64,000 nucleotides of DNA, taken from positions 3,844,001-3,908,000 of the forward strand of contig NZ_CP013380.1 in assembly GCF_001513745.1 (NCBI RefSeq), in the 5' to 3' direction. This DNA is from Burkholderia humptydooensis. GTDB taxonomy: Bacteria; Pseudomonadota; Gammaproteobacteria; Burkholderiales; Burkholderiaceae. This document shows positions 52,187 to 60,433 of the stretch, piece after piece (the stretch's first letter is position 1; each line of letters opens with the position of its first letter). Under the pieces are notes generated by a model. The model saw only the letters and a list, made by a program, of their open reading frames with translations. It did no database searches and had not been told where the DNA came from. Both the position numbers and the translations under genes were made by a program.

Positions 52187-53834
52187 ACTCGCGCGGGCTC
52201 GATCCCACGATGCGCCGGAAGCTTTTTTCGAAGTGGCTCAAGTCGCCGAAGCCGACGCTCAGCGCAACCTCGGTCACACGCGGACAGTCGTGGCGCATCA
52301 GCATTTCCTTCGCCTTCTCGATGCGAATGTGCTGAAGCAACGGCTTGAACGCGACATTCAACGTGTGACGGAACAGATAGCTCAAATGCGACGGGCTCAC
52401 GTGCGCGTGCTGCGCCAACTGCTCCATCGAAATCGGATTGGCGTAATGCTCGCCGAGATAAAGCAGCGCCTTGCGCAGCGCCTTATGCAATCGCGCCAGC
52501 TCCGCGGCGTTGCGCGTCATTGCGCATCGCGCCCAGTGGGCCGGCAGCACCGAAGATTGCAACGCGGCGGCATTCGTCTCGATCGCGGGCCGTGACGTCC
52601 CGTCGTCCCGATCGTGGCCGTGCGCCGCGCCGACGCGCTCGCCGTGCGGCCGATCAATCATCCACGGCACATGAAGCGCGACGTCGTCGCGGCCAATGGG
52701 GGCATCGCCCGTCATGACCGCCAGGCGCGCGATCACGCGCTCGAGCTCATAGACGTTTTCCGGCCACGCGTAGCGCTCGCATATCTCGAGCAGTGCGTCG
52801 CTGCACTTGCGCTCGGCGACGTAGCCATGATGCTCGAGCGCCGCGGCGACGAGGGGCGCGATGTCGTTTTCGCGCTGGCGAAGCGTCGGCACCGTCGCCG
52901 ACAAGAAGTCCAGCTCCGCCAGCAGCGCTTGCGAGAATCGCCCTTCCTCCACGCATCGTCGCAAATCGGACGTCGTCGACGCGATCACGCGCACCTCGCA
53001 CTCGCCCGGCACCACCAGCCATTGCCCGAGCCGCGAATGCAGATACTGCCGCACCTGGTTCTGAAGCCGGGGAGCGAGCTCGTCGATGCCGTTGAAGAAC
53101 AACGTGCCGCCCGCCGCCTGCCTGAACCATTGCGCCGGATCGTCCGCCGGATCGGCGCAGTTGACTTCGATGAACGGCCCGTCACGTCTCGGCCCGCAGC
53201 AATGCAGCGCCGCCGCCAACGGCGCCTTCTCGGTGCCGAACTCGCCGGTGAGCAACACGGGCAACAGGCTGTACGACGCCTTTTCGACGAATATCTCAAT
53301 GCGATGCAACGGCTCGGACATGCCCACGAGCAACAAGCTTCGGCTCAGCCGCTGCCGGGCCCAGCGTTGCACGCCGTAGCGCTGGAACAGGAGCGCGCAG
53401 CGATGCGCAAAGGCCGCGCCGTGCGCGGCGAAGGCGTCCGACCGCGCGGCGCCCTCCGTCGCGCTCAACGTCAGCATGCCGAGCGGCTCTCCCGCATAGG
53501 TCACCGGAAACCGCGCCGAATGCGCGACCGCGCGGATGTCGTCGTCGGCGTGGGCGCCGGCGCCCTTCCCGTCGAGCCAGACGAGATCGAACCGCTCGCC
53601 GCTGCGATGCAACCGCAGCACGCCGACGTCGCGCAATCGCAATGACGCGCCGCCCAGGTCCAGATGTCGAGCGAACGCGCGCATCAACAATTCGAGCAAA
53701 TCCGGCAATCGCCGATACGGTCGATAAACGTTTCGCAATATCGCTTCCACGTCGAAGGCCTCGCTCGTGCATTCACGAATTCGATCACTCCGGCATCGGG
53801 GTTCCGATGCGGTCTTTCGACGATCTCCCGGCAT
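52167..53834 (-). CDS. Regulator: GAF-like, degenerate AAA (sigma-54 type) and AraC HTH fusion
   Basis: About 555 residues from the ATG at 53832-53834; an open frame upstream lacks domains. N-terminal part (about 25-160) is a GAF-like sensor region. Residues about 175-400 resemble the sigma-54-activator AAA domain, but Walker A is GEFGTEK rather than GESGTGK, Walker B is LFFNGIDEL, and the GAFTGA loop that contacts sigma-54 is absent. The C-terminal 100 residues are an AraC HTH (ISMEQLAQHAHVSPSHLSYL, then VTEVALSVGFGDLSHFEKSF). The DNA-binding Fis domain normal for this class has been replaced by AraC. It faces the R-body genes and is the obvious candidate regulator. Confidence 0.8.
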   Translation of the reverse strand: MPGDRRKTASEPRCRSDRIRECTSEAFDVEAILRNVYRPYRRLPDLLELLMRAFARHLDLGGASLRLRDVGVLRLHRSGERFDLVWLDGKGAGAHADDDIRAVAHSARFPVTYAGEPLGMLTLSATEGAARSDAFAAHGAAFAHRCALLFQRYGVQRWARQRLSRSLLLVGMSEPLHRIEIFVEKASYSLLPVLLTGEFGTEKAPLAAALHCCGPRRDGPFIEVNCADPADDPAQWFRQAAGGTLFFNGIDELAPRLQNQVRQYLHSRLGQWLVVPGECEVRVIASTTSDLRRCVEEGRFSQALLAELDFLSATVPTLRQRENDIAPLVAAALEHHGYVAERKCSDALLEICERYAWPENVYELERVIARLAVMTGDAPIGRDDVALHVPWMIDRPHGERVGAAHGHDRDDGTSRPAIETNAAALQSSVLPAHWARCAMTRNAAELARLHKALRKALLYLGEHYANPISMEQLAQHAHVSPSHLSYLFRHTLNVAFKPLLQHIRIEKAKEMLMRHDCPRVTEVALSVGFGDLSHFEKSFRRIVGSSPREFRGSAA

Positions 53835-54203
53835 GGACGCGCGATCCCGCATACGTGGCGTCGAGTCCGGAAACGGGATACGCCGGGAAGGCCCGAATGA
53901 ACCGGCATGCCGCGACGGCGAGCCGTCGCTGGCGTGCGCCCAGTATGCGAGGCTCGCGCGGCATCGAACGTCGCCGGCCCGCCGTTGTCGACCGTTGTTC
54001 ACACGGAAGCGCGGCATCGCGTGACGACGGGGCCGCGACGGCGAACGATCGCGCGACGGCGGCACGGCTTCGAGCATTCGATTGCATGCTCCGCTTAACA
54101 TGGCGACTGACAATTTGCCGGCCGGGATCGACGGCGGAACCGGCGCGGAACCGTTGCCATATTCGAATCAATCGCGCCAATTGGTTATCCGGAAGGAGAC
54201 GCC
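53835..54203. other. Divergent intergenic region between two regulators
   Basis: About 370 bases between the AraC-fusion gene and the response regulator. No gene with a ribosome site. AT-rich patches near 54100-54120 and 54160-54195 are likely promoter regions. Confidence 0.45.
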
Positions 54204-54926
54204 ATGGAAACAGCACCGGGACGCATTCTCGTCGTCGAGGACGATCCCATCACCCGCACGATGCTGGCGCGCTACCTGTGCAGCGCCGGCTTCGATCTGC
54301 GCACGAGCGGCAACGTCGCGCAAGCGCGCGACGCGCTGCGCGCCGCACCCGCCGACGTGCTGCTGCTCGACATCAATCTTCCCGACGGCGACGGCATCTC
54401 GCTTGCCCGCGAACTGCGCGAGCACAGCACGGCCGGCATCATCTTCGTCACGCAACGGGACGGCGACCTCGATCGCGTCCTCGGCCTGGAAACCGCCGGC
54501 GACGACTACATCACCAAGCCGTTCCGGCTGCGCGAGCTGCTCGCGCGCGTGCGCGCCCTGTTGCGCCGGCAACGGCTGTATCACGAGGTCGCGCCTGTCG
54601 ACACGGTGCTCACGTTCGACCGCTGGCTGATCGACCTGCGGCGCCGGGAGCTGGCGCTCGTGGGCGGCGCCGTGCTGCCGCTGACCCCGCGCGAGTTCGA
54701 TCTGCTGGCGGCGCTCGTGATGGTTCGCGGCACGACGCTCACGCGCGAGTACTTGCTCGAAGTGGTCAGCAAGCGCGAGCGCGCCGCGGACGCGCGCACG
54801 GTGGACACGTTGATCGCGCGGCTGCGCCGCAAGATGTCCGGCGACGCGGGCGGGCTCCGCTGCCCGATCGGCACGGTAGTCGGAGTCGGCTATCGGCTCG
54901 ACGCCGCGGTGAACCGATGCAGTTGA
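54204..54926 (+). CDS. OmpR-family response regulator
   Basis: A 240-residue regulator. Receiver domain: acidic pocket VVEDDP (residues 11-15), phosphorylation site Asp56 (LLLDINLPDG), conserved Thr (FVTQRDGD) and Lys (ITKPFR). Winged-helix DNA-binding domain about 130-235 (LTPREFDLLAALV, RTVDTLIARLRRKM, VVGVGYRL). The sequence pattern is closest to TorR/ArcA-type regulators, which pair with tripartite hybrid kinases like the neighbour. AAGGAG eight bases upstream sets the start. Its last 37 bases overlap the end of the convergent kinase gene. Confidence 0.92.
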   Translation: METAPGRILVVEDDPITRTMLARYLCSAGFDLRTSGNVAQARDALRAAPADVLLLDINLPDGDGISLARELREHSTAGIIFVTQRDGDLDRVLGLETAGDDYITKPFRLRELLARVRALLRRQRLYHEVAPVDTVLTFDRWLIDLRRRELALVGGAVLPLTPREFDLLAALVMVRGTTLTREYLLEVVSKRERAADARTVDTLIARLRRKMSGDAGGLRCPIGTVVGVGYRLDAAVNRCS

Positions 54927-56770
54927 CGATTGCGCCGCGCGCCCCGCGCCTCGCGCGCGATGTCGCGTAATGCATCGAAAGCGTGTTCGAACTCGATGTC
55001 GAGCGCGACCAGGAGCGCGGACAGGTCCGACGGCGGATGACGAGCGGCCGCCTGCTTCAGGCGCTCGGCGAGCGCCCCGAGCCGCAGCAGTCCCAGCGCG
55101 GCGGCCGAGCTCGCGAGCCGGTGTGAAAGCTCGTTGACCCGGTGCAGGTTTTGCTCCGTGATCGCTTCGCCGAGCTCGCGCAGCGAGCGCCGTCCCGCGA
55201 ACCGGAACTGATGCACGAGCCAGCCGACCGCGGCGACGCCGAGCGCCTCCGCATGCTCGCTCAGGCACGCGAGATCCACGGCCATGTCCGTCGAACCGAT
55301 TCCGTCCGGAGGCCGGGCGGGCTCGGCAGCGCCGGCGACGAGTTCGAGCACCCGGCACAGCGCGTCTCGCCGAACCGGCTTCACGAGGATCGACATGAAC
55401 GCGTCCGCCACGTCGGCATGCCGCGCACGAAGCAGATCCGCGGTCAGCACGACGATCGGCATCTCCGGCCGCCCCTGGCTGCGCGCGTTCTGCACGCGTA
55501 TGCGGCGCGCCGTCTCGATGCCGTCCACGAGCGGCATGTGAAGGTCCACGAATACGGCGTCGAAGCGCCCGCGGGCGATCTCCGCGACGGCCGCGTCCGC
55601 GCTGCTCACCGGCGTCGCGTCGTGGCCCGCCTGGGTCAGAAGGCCGCCAATCACGATCAGGTTGACCGGGTCGTCGTCGACGACGAGGAGCTTCAAGCGT
55701 CGCGATGAAGGCAACGCCGATATGGCCGGCGGCCGCGCCGCAACCGCCGCGGCCACCGGCACGACGACCCGGAACCGGCTGCCGACGCCGTATTCGCTGG
55801 CCACGGCGATCGTGCCGCCCAGCGTCTCGACGATGCGCCGGCATACGGCGAGCCCGAGGCCCGCGCCGCCGAAGCGTCGCCCGATCGACTCGTCGGCTTG
55901 AACGAACTCGTCGAAAATCCGCGTCAGCATGTGTTCCGGGATACCTATCCCCGTATCCTCGACGGCGATCTCCAGTTGCCACGCGCCCGCGACGCGGCCT
56001 CGCATCGTCAACGACACGCCGACGCGGCCCCGTTCGGTGAACTTCACCGCATTGCTCAACAGATTCATCAGCACCTGACGCAGCCGTCCGGCGTCTGCGT
56101 GCAGCGCCGGCGGCACGCGATGGTCGACGAAGACATCGATGGCCGTCTGGCGGGCCGACGCATGCGTGCGCATCAATTCGACAACGCCTTCAATCAGGTG
56201 CCGAGGATCGAAGTCAACCGGAGCCGGCGCGTCGAGCGCCGCGCCGCCGCGCACGTAATCGGCCACGCCGTCGAGCAGGCCGACCAGATGCTCGGCGCAA
56301 TCCCGCGCAATCGAGACCTGGCGACGCTGTATCGCATCCAGCCGAGAACCTTCGAGCAATTGCAGCACGCCGAGCACGCCGTTCATCGGTATGCGGACTT
56401 CGTGGCTGACCATCGCCAGCAGGCTCGTCTTGGCCCGGTCCGCGGCTTCGGCGACCTCCTTCGCACGCCGCAGCTCCTCGCACAGGCGCGCGTCGCGGCG
56501 CATGCGGGCGAATTCCTGACGGCGCATGCGCTCGGTGCGCCAGACCTGCTGCAAACCCACGGCAAGCGCGAAACCCATCGTGATCGACAGCGGGCAAAGC
56601 AGCGGCGATGCGGCCGCGCACCGCCATCGCAGTATCACGGAGAGTCCTGCCACGACGCATGCGGCGTTGATTGCGCTCGGCAGAAAGCGCAGCAGCAGGC
56701 ATGCCGCCCCCAGGACGACGGCAAAGCGCAAGCCGTGTGGAATTACGCCCCGCAGCATGTCGGCAGTCAT
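54890..56770 (-). CDS. Hybrid sensor histidine kinase with receiver and Hpt domains
   Basis: A 626-residue tripartite kinase. Two or three N-terminal membrane helices (about 15-75) with no room for a periplasmic sensor domain. HisKA with His123 (AMVSHEVRIPMNG); HATPase_c with an N box (LSNAVKFTERG), DTGIGIP and GLGLAV boxes. A receiver domain (LLVVDDDPVNLIVIG, VFVDLHMP with the phospho-Asp) and a C-terminal Hpt domain with phospho-His in NELSHRLASSAA. The relay is therefore His-Asp-His to the response regulator next door. Start MTADMLRGVIPHG has no clear ribosome site; other starts are possible. Converges on and overlaps the response regulator. Confidence 0.9.
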   Translation of the reverse strand: MTADMLRGVIPHGLRFAVVLGAACLLLRFLPSAINAACVVAGLSVILRWRCAAASPLLCPLSITMGFALAVGLQQVWRTERMRRQEFARMRRDARLCEELRRAKEVAEAADRAKTSLLAMVSHEVRIPMNGVLGVLQLLEGSRLDAIQRRQVSIARDCAEHLVGLLDGVADYVRGGAALDAPAPVDFDPRHLIEGVVELMRTHASARQTAIDVFVDHRVPPALHADAGRLRQVLMNLLSNAVKFTERGRVGVSLTMRGRVAGAWQLEIAVEDTGIGIPEHMLTRIFDEFVQADESIGRRFGGAGLGLAVCRRIVETLGGTIAVASEYGVGSRFRVVVPVAAAVAARPPAISALPSSRRLKLLVVDDDPVNLIVIGGLLTQAGHDATPVSSADAAVAEIARGRFDAVFVDLHMPLVDGIETARRIRVQNARSQGRPEMPIVVLTADLLRARHADVADAFMSILVKPVRRDALCRVLELVAGAAEPARPPDGIGSTDMAVDLACLSEHAEALGVAAVGWLVHQFRFAGRRSLRELGEAITEQNLHRVNELSHRLASSAAALGLLRLGALAERLKQAAARHPPSDLSALLVALDIEFEHAFDALRDIAREARGARRNRQLHRFTAASSR

Positions 56771-57403
56771 AGTTGTTCTGGTTGAGCATTTCCCGGCGGA
56801 TAAGCGGGTCGGGCCGGCCAGTCTGAATTTTAGGAACAGAAAAAATCGACAGCAGTATTCGTTTTCGAGATCGAAGATTAGCGGAACGGGGGGCGGCGAG
56901 CCGGCAACGACGATACAAGCCGGCGCGCGGTTGCGCCGCGGAATGCGAGGCGGAAACGCGATATGGGAAAGTCCGGAGCAGCGGATCGAAGGTCGGGGAT
57001 GACGTCGACTGTCAGGATCGAAAAGCCGGCGGACAATGACGCCATCGCGGCGAACCGGCATTCGGGAAAACGAGGGACCGCGAGATGAACCGGCCGTCCA
57101 GCATGCCGCGCGACGCGGAGCCGACGCCGGAGACCAAAATCGAAACCAGGACCGGGCGCGTTTCGGCGCCATACGATGCGAATCGGTTCATCGCCGGGTG
57201 GCGCGACGATGTCGCAATGTGCGCGCCGCAGCGCGGTGAGCGGGCATGGCGACGCGCGGAGCGATTGCGCAGTCAGACGGCCCCCTCGCCGCGACAGACG
57301 CGGCGATTCGATAGGACGAGCCGCATTCGCGGGGGCACTACCATCGAAGAGCGGCCGTCGCCGGGCTCGTCTGCCCAGCCCCACCATGTCGGCGCCGCCG
57401 GCC
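56771..57403. other. Intergenic region with AT-rich segment
   Basis: About 630 bases. The segment 56815-56890 is clearly AT-richer than the surroundings and probably holds the promoter of the leftward kinase gene. No gene with a ribosome site was found in 56900-57400, despite several open GC-rich frames. Confidence 0.45.
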
Positions 57404-58645
57404 TCAGTCCGCTATGCCGATCGCCTGCGCGACCGCGCGCACGCGCGCGCGGTGCACCGCATCCTTGATCTTCGCGGGCTCGCCCGCGAGCCCCTGCGCG
57501 ATCGCGCCCGCGTCGACCGAGCGCGCGGCGACGAGCGCCTGCCGCAGCCGCTCGGCCTGCGGATAGGGCGTCGCGTCGAGGCCGAGCCGGCCGCGCGCGT
57601 CGGCCTCGCTCGCCTGCAGCGCCTCGGCGAAGCGCGCCGGCTTGCGCAGCGCATCGGCGCGCTCGAACAGGCGCACCAGCGCGGCCGCGCCCATCTCCAT
57701 CACGCGATGCAGGTTGCCGTGCTCGCGCGCGACGACGAGCGCCAGATCGCGGCACTCGTTCGGCACCCGCAGCCGCTCGCACAGCGGCTTCAACAGATCG
57801 ACGCTGCGGCCCTCGTGGCCGATGTGGCGCGGCAGCACGTCGGCGGGCGTCGTCGCCTTGCCGAGATCGTGCGTGAGCGCCGCGAAGCGCACCGGCAGCG
57901 AATAGCCCTGCTTCGCCGCGTGATCGATCACCATCATCACGTGCACGCCCGTGTCGACCTCCGGGTGATAGTCGGCGCGCTGCGGCACGCCGAAGAGCGC
58001 GTCGATCTCGGGCAGGATCCGCGCCAGCGCGCCGCATTCGCGCAGCACCGCGAACATTCGCGACGGCTTCGCTTCCATCAGCCCGCGCGCGAGCTCCTGC
58101 CACACGCGCTCGGGCACGAGCGCGTCAGCCTCGCCCGCATCGACCATCTTGCGCATCAGCGCGGCCGTATCCGGTGCAACCGAGAACTCGGCGAAGCGCG
58201 CCGCGAAGCGCGCGACGCGCAGGATGCGCACCGGATCCTCGACGAACGCGCCGCCGACGTGCCGGAACAGCTTCGCACGCAGATCCGCCTGCCCGCCGAA
58301 CGGATCGACGACCGGCCCGACGAGCGCGCCGTCCGGGCTCACTTCGCGCGCCATCGCGTTGATCGTCAGGTCGCGCCGCACGAGATCCTGCTCGAGCGTG
58401 ACGTCGGGCGCGTAATGGAACTGGAAGCCGTGATAGCCGGCCGCCGTCTTGCGCTCGGTGCGCGCGAGCGCGTATTCCTCATGCGTGTCCGGATGCAGGA
58501 ACACCGGAAAATCCTTGCCGACCGGCTTGAAGCCTTGCGCGGCCATCTGCTCGGGCGTCGCGCCGACGACGACGTAGTCGCGATCACGCACCGGCAAGCC
58601 GAGCAGTTCGTCGCGGATCGCGCCGCCCACCGCGTAGATCCTCAT
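57404..58645 (-). CDS. cca: Multifunctional CCA tRNA nucleotidyltransferase
   Basis: A 413-residue class II CCA-adding enzyme. Nucleotidyltransferase motif MRIYAVGGAIRDELLG with the RDxD block (VRDRDYVVVG), the helix ARFAARFAEFSVAPDTAALM, and a C-terminal HD domain (VHVMMVIDHAAKQG, FAALTHDLGK) typical of the multifunctional proteobacterial form with phosphatase and phosphodiesterase activity. It adds or repairs CCA at tRNA 3' ends. Its ATG overlaps the stop of the upstream transferase gene by four bases (ATGA). Confidence 0.96.
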   Translation of the reverse strand: MRIYAVGGAIRDELLGLPVRDRDYVVVGATPEQMAAQGFKPVGKDFPVFLHPDTHEEYALARTERKTAAGYHGFQFHYAPDVTLEQDLVRRDLTINAMAREVSPDGALVGPVVDPFGGQADLRAKLFRHVGGAFVEDPVRILRVARFAARFAEFSVAPDTAALMRKMVDAGEADALVPERVWQELARGLMEAKPSRMFAVLRECGALARILPEIDALFGVPQRADYHPEVDTGVHVMMVIDHAAKQGYSLPVRFAALTHDLGKATTPADVLPRHIGHEGRSVDLLKPLCERLRVPNECRDLALVVAREHGNLHRVMEMGAAALVRLFERADALRKPARFAEALQASEADARGRLGLDATPYPQAERLRQALVAARSVDAGAIAQGLAGEPAKIKDAVHRARVRAVAQAIGIAD

Positions 58646-59289
58646 CGCGACGGCCCGTAGAGGTCGATCACGCGGGTCTCGCCGCGCGCGCCCTCGATCC
58701 ATTCGCGCACGGCCGGCAGCTCGGCGACGCGCGCCGCATACGCGCTCGCCTCGGGCGACAGCGGCGGCGCGTAGGTCTTCAGGCGCAGCACGACGGGCGC
58801 GTACATCGCATCGGCGATCGAGAACGCGCCGAACAGGAACGGGCCGCCCGACGCGGCGAGGCACATGCGCCACAGCTCGTCGATGCGCGCGACGTCGGCG
58901 AGCGCGGCGGGCGTCGCGCCGCGCCCGGGGTGGGACTCGCGCACGTTGAGCGGCATCTCGGCGCGCAGCGCGGTAAAGCCCGCGTGCATCTCGGCGGACA
59001 CGCTGCGCGCGTGCGCGCGCGCGGCCGGATCGCTCGGCCACAGCGCATGCTGCGGGAAGCGCTCGGCGAGCGTCTCGACGATCGCGAGCGAATCCCAGAC
59101 CGCGCCGCCGTCGTCGTCGACGAGGCACGGCACCTTGCCCGACGGCGAGTGCGCGCGGATGCGCTCGGTCGTGTCGTCGAGCCGCAGCCCGATCATCACT
59201 TCGTCGAACGGGATTCCGAAGTGCTTCATCAGCACCCACGGGCGCATCGACCACGACGAATAGTTCTTGTCACCGATCACGAGTTTCAT
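58642..59289 (-). CDS. Glutathione S-transferase family protein
   Basis: A 215-residue GST. The start MKLVIGDKNYSSWSMRPWVL has AGGA about eight bases before it; an ATG three codons earlier is an alternative. Thioredoxin-like N-domain carries the conserved Ser-Ser-Trp and the cis-Pro/acid block KVPCLVDDDG, and AIVETLAERFP. All-helical C-domain follows, ending MDLYGPSR-like. Substrate not predictable. Coupled to cca by an ATGA overlap. Confidence 0.9.
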   Translation of the reverse strand: MKLVIGDKNYSSWSMRPWVLMKHFGIPFDEVMIGLRLDDTTERIRAHSPSGKVPCLVDDDGGAVWDSLAIVETLAERFPQHALWPSDPAARAHARSVSAEMHAGFTALRAEMPLNVRESHPGRGATPAALADVARIDELWRMCLAASGGPFLFGAFSIADAMYAPVVLRLKTYAPPLSPEASAYAARVAELPAVREWIEGARGETRVIDLYGPSR

Positions 59290-59353
59290 GGGATTCATCC
59301 TGTAGTTGTCGATCGTCCGGTCCGCCCGCGGCGGCCGCGGTCGTTCCGTCCGC

Positions 59354-60313
59354 TTACCGGCGCGTGCGCCGGCCGGGAAAGCGCGAGCGCGGCGCCGCGT
59401 CGCCGATGTAGGTCGGCGCGATGCTTTCGAGGCTCGCAGGCGTGATGCCGAGCTCGGGCGCGATCGGCCCCGTCATCACGCTCGGCACCGACAGCGAAGC
59501 GAGATTGTCGCGCGTGATGAGCGGCTCGCCCGGCAGCATCTCGAACACGCACGCCTGCAGCCGCGCGAGCGCGTCGGGCAGCCGGATGATCCGCGCGGGG
59601 CTGCCGGCGAGCCTGCCCGCATAGCGGACGATCTCCTCGAGCCGGTACGTGCGCGGCCCGCCGAGCTCGTAGGTCCGGCCGCGCGTCGCGTCGCGCGCGC
59701 AGGCGTTCGCGATCGCCTGCGCGACGTCGCCGACGTAGATCGGCTGCATCAGCGCGTCGGGCATCGCGAGCGGCAGCACCGGAAAGATTCGCTGCAGCCG
59801 CGCGAACGTATTGACGAACGCGTCGCCCGGACCGAACACGATCGACGGCCGGAACACCGTGACGTCGAGCACGCCCGCCGCGGCCTGCGCGCGCAGCGCT
59901 GCCTCGCCGTCGCCCTTCGAGCGCAGGTACATGCTCGGCGCGCGCGGATCGGCGCCGAGCGCGCTCACGTGAAGCATGCGCGGCACGCGCGCTTCGATGC
60001 ACGCGGCGGCGAGCGCCGCGGGCAGCGCGACGTGCAGCCGCTCGAAGCGTTCGCCGTAAGGCTTGCCGTGCCCGCCGTGCAGCACGCCGACGAGGTTGAC
60101 GGCCGCGTCCGCGCCCGCGACGAAGCGGGCGAGCTCGCGCACGTCGAACGCGGACAGCTCGACGATGTCGACGGGCAGCATCGCGAGATGCCGCGCATGT
60201 TCGCGGCGGCGCGAGCCGATCCGGACGCGCGCGCCCGCCTCGACGAGTGCGTTGACGAGGCGGCTGCCGATGAAGCCCGTGCCGCCGAGCACGGCGATGG
60301 TCTGGCCTTGCAT
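59354..60313 (-). CDS. NDUFA9-like NAD(P)-dependent epimerase/dehydratase
   Basis: A 319-residue extended SDR protein. Rossmann motif LGGTGFIGSRLV at the start, then AVNLVGVLHGG, VFRPSIVFGPGD and the AIANACARD region. The atypical active site, with YLRSK in place of YxxxK, matches the NDUFA9 subgroup found near respiratory and isoprenoid genes. A likely role is a redox or quinone-related function, unproven. On the same strand as cca and gst, 65 bases from the gst start, and may share their transcript. Confidence 0.85.
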   Translation of the reverse strand: MQGQTIAVLGGTGFIGSRLVNALVEAGARVRIGSRRREHARHLAMLPVDIVELSAFDVRELARFVAGADAAVNLVGVLHGGHGKPYGERFERLHVALPAALAAACIEARVPRMLHVSALGADPRAPSMYLRSKGDGEAALRAQAAAGVLDVTVFRPSIVFGPGDAFVNTFARLQRIFPVLPLAMPDALMQPIYVGDVAQAIANACARDATRGRTYELGGPRTYRLEEIVRYAGRLAGSPARIIRLPDALARLQACVFEMLPGEPLITRDNLASLSVPSVMTGPIAPELGITPASLESIAPTYIGDAAPRSRFPGRRTRR

Positions 60314-60433
60314 GATCGTGCCTCACCCAAGCGCGCCGCCGCGCGATGCGCGGCGGCGAATCTCACACGAAGCGCCGGCCGGCGGCGCCCGGAAAACGCC
60401 TGTGCGATGTTCCGGGCCGTTGCGCGACGCGCG

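Noticed and set aside
52167..53834. The AAA-AraC fusion as an ordinary sigma-54 activator
   Set aside because: GAFTGA is missing, Walker A is damaged, and the C-terminus is AraC rather than Fis.
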